From the NCBI RefSeq assembly GCF_030466625.1, contig NZ_JADEVT010000002.1, positions 186,001-250,000 on the forward strand: a DNA stretch of 64,000 bases, in the 5' to 3' direction. Both the position numbers and the translations under genes were made by a program. The notes under the pieces were generated by a model. It was not told where the DNA came from, ran no database searches, and saw only the letters and a program-made list of their open reading frames with translations. Origin of the DNA: Nocardioides sp. ChNu-153. GTDB lineage: Bacteria > Actinomycetota > Actinomycetes > Propionibacteriales > Nocardioidaceae. Positions 56,302 to 64,000 of this stretch are shown here, one piece after another; the first letter of the stretch is position 1, and each line of letters starts with the position of its first letter.

Positions 56302-57233
56302 GCACCGCAGGTACCGAGGGGGAGTTCCGGTCCGGGTTCGTCTCGTTCGTCGGCCGACCCAACGCCGGCAAGTCGACGCTGACCAACGCGATGGTGGGCC
56401 AGAAGGTCGCCATCACCAGCTCCAAGCCCCAGACCACCCGCACCGTCGTGCGCGGCATCGTGCACCGGCCCGACGCCCAGCTGATCCTGGTCGACACCCC
56501 GGGGCTGCACCGCCCCCGCACCCTCCTCGGCGAGCGGCTCAACGACCTCGTGACGACCACGTGGGCGGAGGTCGACGTCGTCGCCGTCTGCTTCCCGGCC
56601 GACGAGAAGATCGGGCCCGGCGACCGGTTCATCGTCAACGAGCTGGCGAAGGTGCGCCGCACCACGAAGGTCGCGATCGCCACCAAGACCGACCTGGCGA
56701 CGCCGGAGCAGCTCGGCGCCCACCTGCTGTCCATCGCCGAGCTGGGCCGCGAGACGTCGACCGACTGGGCCGAGATCGTGCCGGTCTCCTCGGTCTCGGG
56801 CGACCAGGTGGGCCTGCTGGCCGACCTGCTGGTGGCCCTGGTGCCGGAGGGCCCGCCGCTCTACCCGGACGGGGAGCTCACCGACACCCCGGAGGAGGCG
56901 ATCGTCGCCGACCTCGTCCGCGAGGCCGCGCTCGAGGGCGTGCGCGACGAGCTGCCCCACTCGATCGCCGTCGTGGTCGAGGAGATGAAGCTGCGTCCCG
57001 ACCGCCCGGCCGACCGGCCGCTGCTCGACGTGCACGCCAACCTCTTCGTCGAGCGCGACTCGCAGAAGGGCATCATCATCGGCCACAAGGGCTCGCGCCT
57101 GAAGGAGATCGGCACGGGCGCCCGCGCCCAGATCGAGGCCATGCTCGGCACCCCCGTGCACCTCGACCTGCGGGTCAAGGTCGCCAAGGACTGGCAGCGC
57201 GACCCGCGCCAGCTGCGCCGGATGGGGTTCTAG
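56298..57233 (+). CDS. era: GTPase Era
   Basis: Era is the ribosome-assembly GTPase that binds 16S rRNA near its 3' end. The 311-residue product has G1 GRPNAGKST, G2 SSKPQTTRT, G3 DTPG, G4 (here TKTD) and the C-terminal KH domain (FVERDSQKGIIIGHKGSRLKEIGTGARAQIE). The normal ybeY-CNNM-CDA-era order is interrupted here by the four lipid and iron genes. ATG 56298 overlaps the SIP stop. Confidence 0.97.
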   Translation: MSTAGTEGEFRSGFVSFVGRPNAGKSTLTNAMVGQKVAITSSKPQTTRTVVRGIVHRPDAQLILVDTPGLHRPRTLLGERLNDLVTTTWAEVDVVAVCFPADEKIGPGDRFIVNELAKVRRTTKVAIATKTDLATPEQLGAHLLSIAELGRETSTDWAEIVPVSSVSGDQVGLLADLLVALVPEGPPLYPDGELTDTPEEAIVADLVREAALEGVRDELPHSIAVVVEEMKLRPDRPADRPLLDVHANLFVERDSQKGIIIGHKGSRLKEIGTGARAQIEAMLGTPVHLDLRVKVAKDWQRDPRQLRRMGF

Positions 57234-57237
57234 CCCC

Positions 57238-57286
57238 GCAGCCGCAGCCGCAGCCGCAGCCGCGGCCGACCCGGACCCCGCGGGGT
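57238..57286. repeat. Six-base repeat tract and palindrome after era
   Basis: gcagcc occurs four times in tandem from 57238 plus gcggcc at 57262-57267. This is followed by the palindrome accccgcggggt (57275-57286). It separates the convergent era and septum-formation genes and may end transcription. Confidence 0.6.
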
Positions 57287-57289
57287 GGC

Positions 57290-58135
57290 TCAGGCCGGCG
57301 CCCAGCAGGTGCCCCAGGTCTGCCCCGCGGCCCACTGCTCGGCGCTCGGCCACTCGTAGCCCCACTCGTAGTCGAGGGCGTCGGCCGCGAGCTCCCGGGC
57401 GGCCTCCTGGCACGGCTCGCTGCCGGCACCCTGGGCGGCCTCGGCGCCCGGGTAGGCCCCCGTGCCGAGGTCGACGACCTCGACCGCGCGCCACGTGTGG
57501 TCGAGACCGCAGGCGACGCGTTGGAACCCGGCCTCGCCGGGGCGCGCCGTTCCGCACAGGCCCCAGCTGCGGACCCCGTCGGCGAGCACGCCGCGCATCG
57601 TGGGCTCGAGCTCCCCGAGGGTCGCCTCGGCGACCACGGCGATGACGTCGCAGCGGTACCAGTCGGCGCCCGCGTCGCTCTGCTCCAGGCTGGGGGAGAA
57701 CCAGACGGAGCGCAGCACGCTGAGCCGCAGGGTGGTCTCGTCCGTCCCCAGGTACGACGCCAGCCCCGCCCGGCAGGTCGTGGCCAGCGTCCGCTGCACC
57801 TGGGCGGAGTCGACCGCGAGGAGGTGGCCGGCGTCGTACAGGTCGAGGGCGCCGACCTCGTAGGTCACGGCGGTGGGGGACGCGGCGCAGTCGACCGGGT
57901 CGGCCGCCGAGGTCGGCGCGACGGCCTCCTCGGCGCTGAGCGCGTAGCAGGCGTCGAGCGGGGGGCGGGGGACGCCGGCCGCGGTCGGCGGGGCCGCCGC
58001 GGTGGTCGTGCTGCTGCTCGGCGCCGGCGGGGTCCCGCTGCCGTCGCCCTCGTCCCCGCCGGAGCACCCGGCGAGCGCGAGCACGGCCGCGGCGGCGAGC
58101 ACCGTCGTACGACGGGCGGCGGCCCGCACGCTCAC
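57290..58135 (-). CDS. Septum-formation-type lipoprotein, copy 2
   Basis: The 281-residue protein has a lipoprotein signal (lipobox ALAGC, about residue 24) and a Ser/Thr/Pro linker. A septum-formation-like domain follows, with repeated motifs: ADWYRCDVIAV, QRVACGLDHTWRAVEVVDLG and a C-terminal WGTCWAPA. Several spaced cysteines probably form disulfides outside the membrane. It is a paralogue of the next gene (58132-59034) and overlaps it by 4 bases. Function is unknown beyond the family name; regulation by the shared operon promoter is likely. Confidence 0.8.
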   Translation of the reverse strand: MSVRAAARRTTVLAAAAVLALAGCSGGDEGDGSGTPPAPSSSTTTAAAPPTAAGVPRPPLDACYALSAEEAVAPTSAADPVDCAASPTAVTYEVGALDLYDAGHLLAVDSAQVQRTLATTCRAGLASYLGTDETTLRLSVLRSVWFSPSLEQSDAGADWYRCDVIAVVAEATLGELEPTMRGVLADGVRSWGLCGTARPGEAGFQRVACGLDHTWRAVEVVDLGTGAYPGAEAAQGAGSEPCQEAARELAADALDYEWGYEWPSAEQWAAGQTWGTCWAPA

Positions 58136-59034
58136 TGGTCCGTCCGCGCCCAGCAGATGCTGCGGCGGTTGCCCGCGTTCCACTGGCCCTCGCCGAACCA
58201 GGTGTAGGCGTAGTCGTAGTCCGGCGGGTAGCCCAGGCGGGCGCTCACCGACTCGGCGCAGTAGTCGCGGCTGCGGACCTCGACGACGCGGTCGCCGGGG
58301 TACTCCGTCGTCTCGTCGCCGACCTGGACGGTGGTGACGGCCCGCCAGGTGTGGGGCTCCGAGCACGCGACGCGCTCCGCGGTGTCGACCTGCTCGCCGT
58401 TCGCGCAGGTCATCCAGCGGTCGTCCGGCTGGACGCCGACGAGGAGGCCCTCGGCGGTCTCGGGCAGCTCGTCGTACTCCTCCGACGCCTCGCCGCCGCC
58501 GATCGCGTCGCAGCGGTACCAGCGCGCGCCCTCGTCCCACGCCTTCTCCGACGGACGGAACCACGCCCAGCTGACCCGGGCGCGCATGACGACGCTCTCG
58601 TCGGCACCGAGGAAGGCCTCGAACGCGTCGCCGCAGGTCGTGTAGGCCCACGTGCCGAGCGAGTCGGAGTCGTAGGCGAGGTCGTGGAGCTCCTCGGGCA
58701 GGGTGCCGACCTTGTAGGTCTCGGCGGTGTGCGGCTCGGAGCAGTCGACGGTGCGGGTGGCGTTGCTGGGCTTGGCGACGTCGGCCGGGGTGAGGTCGCG
58801 ACAGGCGCTCAGCTCGGGGACCTCGACGGCGTCGACCTGCTCGGGGTCGGTGTTGTCGCCCTGGTCGCCCGACGAGGTGCAGGCCACCAGCAGGGTCAGC
58901 AGCAGGACCAGCAGCGGCGGCGGCAGGAGTGCGCGGCCGAGCGCGCGCGGTGCCCGGAGGGGGGTCAGGGGCACGGCGGGGCGCTCCTCCTCGGTCGACG
59001 GTGGGCGGGGTGTCCGGCTGGTGGGGCGGTTCAC
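58132..59034 (-). CDS. Septum-formation-type lipoprotein, copy 1
   Basis: The 300-residue paralogue has a longer charged N terminus (about 1-35), a hydrophobic segment (LLPPPLLVLLLTLLVAC, lipobox-like LVAC) and the same domain: ARWYRCDAIGG, VACSEPHTWRAVTTVQVG, and a C-terminal NRRSICWARTDQ. An extra SEPHTAET segment near residue 99 suggests that the CSEPHT unit is used twice. GTG 59034 overlaps the flavodoxin stop. Two tandem, diverged copies imply duplication. Confidence 0.8.
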   Translation of the reverse strand: MNRPTSRTPRPPSTEEERPAVPLTPLRAPRALGRALLPPPLLVLLLTLLVACTSSGDQGDNTDPEQVDAVEVPELSACRDLTPADVAKPSNATRTVDCSEPHTAETYKVGTLPEELHDLAYDSDSLGTWAYTTCGDAFEAFLGADESVVMRARVSWAWFRPSEKAWDEGARWYRCDAIGGGEASEEYDELPETAEGLLVGVQPDDRWMTCANGEQVDTAERVACSEPHTWRAVTTVQVGDETTEYPGDRVVEVRSRDYCAESVSARLGYPPDYDYAYTWFGEGQWNAGNRRSICWARTDQ

Positions 59035-59558
59035 CCCGCCGCCAGCGCGGCGATCGTACCGCCCAGCTCGTGGGCGCCGGCCAGGTCGGCGTCACCGACG
59101 TCGCCGAGCACGGCGAGCACCTCCGCGGAGCGCCGCCAGGGCAGCGCGCCCGTGATGGCCAGCACCGAGCGCACGGCCCCCTCGGTGTCGTAGCGGCCGT
59201 GCACGTAGAGCCCGAAGGGCAGCCGACCCCGACCGGCCGGCGGCACGGTCGGTGACACGGGGTCGCCGCCGCCTGTCGCTCCACCGGTGCCGCCGTCGTC
59301 GCCCAGCGCCCCGCCGATGGAGAGAAACGTCGAGTCGAGGAAGTGCTTGAGCGCGCCGCTCATGTAGCCGAAGTTCGCCGGGGTGCCGAGCACGACGCCG
59401 TCGCACCCCAGCACGTCGTCGGCGGTCGCCTCCAGGGCCGGCCGCTCGACCACCTCGACACCCTCGAGCGCGTCGTCGCCGGCGCCCGCGAGCACGGCGT
59501 CGGTCAGCGCGCGCACCGAGCGCGTGGGGGAGTGGTGGACGACGAGGAGCCGGGCCAT
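59031..59558 (-). CDS. Flavodoxin family protein (FMN-dependent, WrbA-like)
   Basis: The 175-residue protein has the flavodoxin phosphate loop region LLVVHHSPTRSVRALTDAV and the FMN-stacking GTPANFGYMSGALKHFLDS. A Gly/Thr-rich insertion (about residues 85-105) and a C-terminal domain follow. It could be an NAD(P)H:quinone reductase or flavodoxin. ATG 59558 follows TAGGGT by 6 bases (leaderless). It is the first gene of an operon with the two septum-formation-type lipoproteins, all overlapping by 4 bases. Confidence 0.85.
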   Translation of the reverse strand: MARLLVVHHSPTRSVRALTDAVLAGAGDDALEGVEVVERPALEATADDVLGCDGVVLGTPANFGYMSGALKHFLDSTFLSIGGALGDDGGTGGATGGGDPVSPTVPPAGRGRLPFGLYVHGRYDTEGAVRSVLAITGALPWRRSAEVLAVLGDVGDADLAGAHELGGTIAALAAG

Positions 59559-59584
59559 CGCGCCACCCTACGGCGCCCCGGTGC

Positions 59585-62452
<2,868 letters not shown>

Positions 62453-62456
<4 letters not shown>

Positions 62457-63964
62457 GCGCACTCCTCGGCCGGGACGGCGGGCACGGCCCCGCGCTCCAC
62501 GTCCCGGCGGACCCAGACACCGCGGCCGCAGACCTCGGCGACCCGGTCGTAGCGCTCCTCGACGGTGCGCGCGAGGTCGTCGGCGTCGAGCGCCCACGAG
62601 TCGAAGCCCGGCGACCACTCGACGACCCACGTGGGGGCGTCGGGGGAGCGCAGGGTGGTGGTGAGCTCGTCCAGGTCGGGGTCCAGCACGCGCACGGGCA
62701 GGCTCCAGAGGTAGGGGTAGGGGCTCGCCAGGCCCGCCCCGGCCAGCACGTTCGGCTGGCCGTAGGCGACGACGGCGGTGTCACCGGGTTCAGCGGCCCG
62801 GGCGATCGCGCCGCCCACCGCCTCCGCGCGCGAGCCCTCGTCGACGCCCGCGACGAGGTTGAGCACCACCGGTACGGCGGTGACCCCGGCCAGCACCGCG
62901 ACGCCCGCGCGCACGACGGGCACCGGGAGCCGGGCGGCCAGGAGCCCGGCCGCCAGCGCGGAGGCCGGCACGAGCTGCAGCAGGTAGTGGGCCCAGTAGC
63001 TGCCGCCCAGCAGCGCCACGAGCGAGCCGACGACGACCGTGGCCGCGGTGGCGACCGCCACCGGGTCGGTACGCCGCCGCGCCGCCAGCACGAGGGCCGC
63101 CACGCCGAGCACGGCGAGGCCCGAGACCGCCCACGTCCCGAGGAGCACGACGAGGCGGTCCGTCGTGGCGCCGGAGGCCGACGAGCGGATGGTCTCGCCC
63201 GCGTCGACGCGGAACGTCACGACGGCGTCGAGGAGCGCGAGCGGGTCGGTGCCGCGCAGCGCCGCCGCCCCGACGAGCAGCGCGGTCGTCGCGACCGCGC
63301 CGGCGACCGCCGCGCCGAGGAGGGTCAGCGCCGCCCGGCGCCGCGCCGGGCGCGTGAGGGCCAGCACGAGCAGGGCGACGGCGCCGAGGACGACCCCGTC
63401 GACGCTCGACTGCTTCACCCCGACGCCGCACGCGGCGAGCACGCCGGCCGCCGCGGCGAGCACCACGGGCCGGCGGGCGTCCTCCCGCAGGGCGAGCACG
63501 GTGAGGGCCAGCGCGCCCGCCACGAAGGGCGCCGCCAGCACCTCCCCGTTGACGCGGACCGTGCCGAGCCAGGGCGCCGAGCAGAGCAGCGCCGCGGTGG
63601 CCGCGGCGGTGAGGGCCGCCGTACGGGAGCGGGAGGCGTCGACGGCGGCGCCGGCCGCCAGGGCTGCGAGCACGACGACGGCCGCGGCGCAGGCGCAGCC
63701 CAGCAGGCGCAGCCCGGTGACGTCGGGCACGAGCGCGAAGAGCGCCAGCAGCAGCGGCGGCCGGTCGACCCAGTAGTCGCCGTAGAGCGAGGAGCCGTCG
63801 CGCCACTGGTGCGCGACGAGCAGGAACCCGGCCTCGTCGGAGCCCGTCGGGGCGCCCAGGAAGGGGAGCCGCAGCAGCACCGCGAGCGCCGCCAGCGCCG
63901 CGACGCCGACGACCGTCCTGCGGTCGTTCACGCGCGCGTCAGCGCGCGAGCCCCCTGCGTTCAC
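62453..63964 (-). CDS. Multi-span membrane glycosyltransferase-like protein (GT39/ArnT-like)
   Basis: The 503-residue protein has about ten hydrophobic spans and an N-terminal loop GAPTGSDEAGFLLVAHQWRDGSSLYGDYWVDRPPLLL. The acidic pair DE and DRPP match the first loop of polyprenol-linked mannosyl- and arabinosyl-type transferases. The C-terminal extracytoplasmic tail carries cysteines. The lipid and sugar are unknown. GTG 63964 follows CAGGAT by 6 bases (leaderless); the promoter is at the window edge. It heads a two-gene unit with the PAP2 protein. Confidence 0.8.
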
Positions 63965-64000
63965 CGGCTCATCCTGCCCGACGAACGGCCCCGCCGGGCG

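Overview
The window comes from a very GC-rich actinobacterium, most likely a Nocardioides-like member of the Nocardioidaceae. Supporting signs are frequent GTG starts, 4-base stop/start overlaps, the order lepA - hemW - DUF3097 - hrcA - dnaJ - rsmE - phoH - ybeY - CNNM - era, a DUF222/HNH (13E12-type) gene, and a 10-methyl (tuberculostearic-type) fatty acid gene pair. The left end cuts kdpB just after its phosphorylation motif. No tRNA, rRNA, CRISPR array, transposase or prophage was seen.

Layout. 1-5.0 kb: potassium uptake kdpB(partial)-C and the sensor/regulator pair kdpD-E. 5.0-7.15 kb: a DUF222/HNH nuclease gene flanked by two clusters of one palindromic repeat in opposite orientations. 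7.15-11 kb: fdhD, a divergent FdhF/YdeP-type molybdopterin oxidoreductase and a DinB-fold protein. 11-16 kb: an operon of acetoacetate-decarboxylase-like, GMC and Baeyer-Villiger-type flavoproteins, divergent from an AraC regulator. 16-21.6 kb: aldo/keto reductase, a TAXI binding protein, a two-component system and an MHS-type transporter. 21.7-29.9 kb: leuS behind a leucine leader peptide and terminator, then degV, comEA, comEC and holA. 30-33.3 kb: rpsT, lepA and a PLP dehydratase. 33.3-36.6 kb: accessory genes (DinB-fold protein, AraC regulator, APH(6)-like kinase, a small winged-helix regulator with a membrane protein). 36.7-40.8 kb: acyl-CoA synthetase, a secreted intradiol dioxygenase-like lipoprotein and hemW. 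40.8-44 kb: minus-strand genes including a DUF2470 gene under a DtxR/IdeR-like iron box. 44.1-51.9 kb: CIRCE-hrcA-dnaJ-rsmE, a GerMN lipoprotein, HIT, phoH, ybeY, a CNNM protein and a deaminase-like protein. 52-57.2 kb: two 10-methyl fatty acid enzymes, GNAT, siderophore-interacting protein and era. 57.3-64 kb: two septum-formation-type lipoproteins with a flavodoxin, leuA behind a leucine leader, then PAP2 and a membrane glycosyltransferase-like protein.

Two themes run through the window. Many genes have a TANNNT-like -10 element ending 6-7 bases before the start codon, so their mRNAs should be leaderless. Leucine supply appears to be sensed twice by leader peptides, at leuS by a terminator and at leuA by a duplicated 8-base sequence that can compete with the ribosome binding site. 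The most unusual locus is the HNH gene bracketed by inverted clusters of palindromic repeats, which resembles an endonuclease/repeat partnership.
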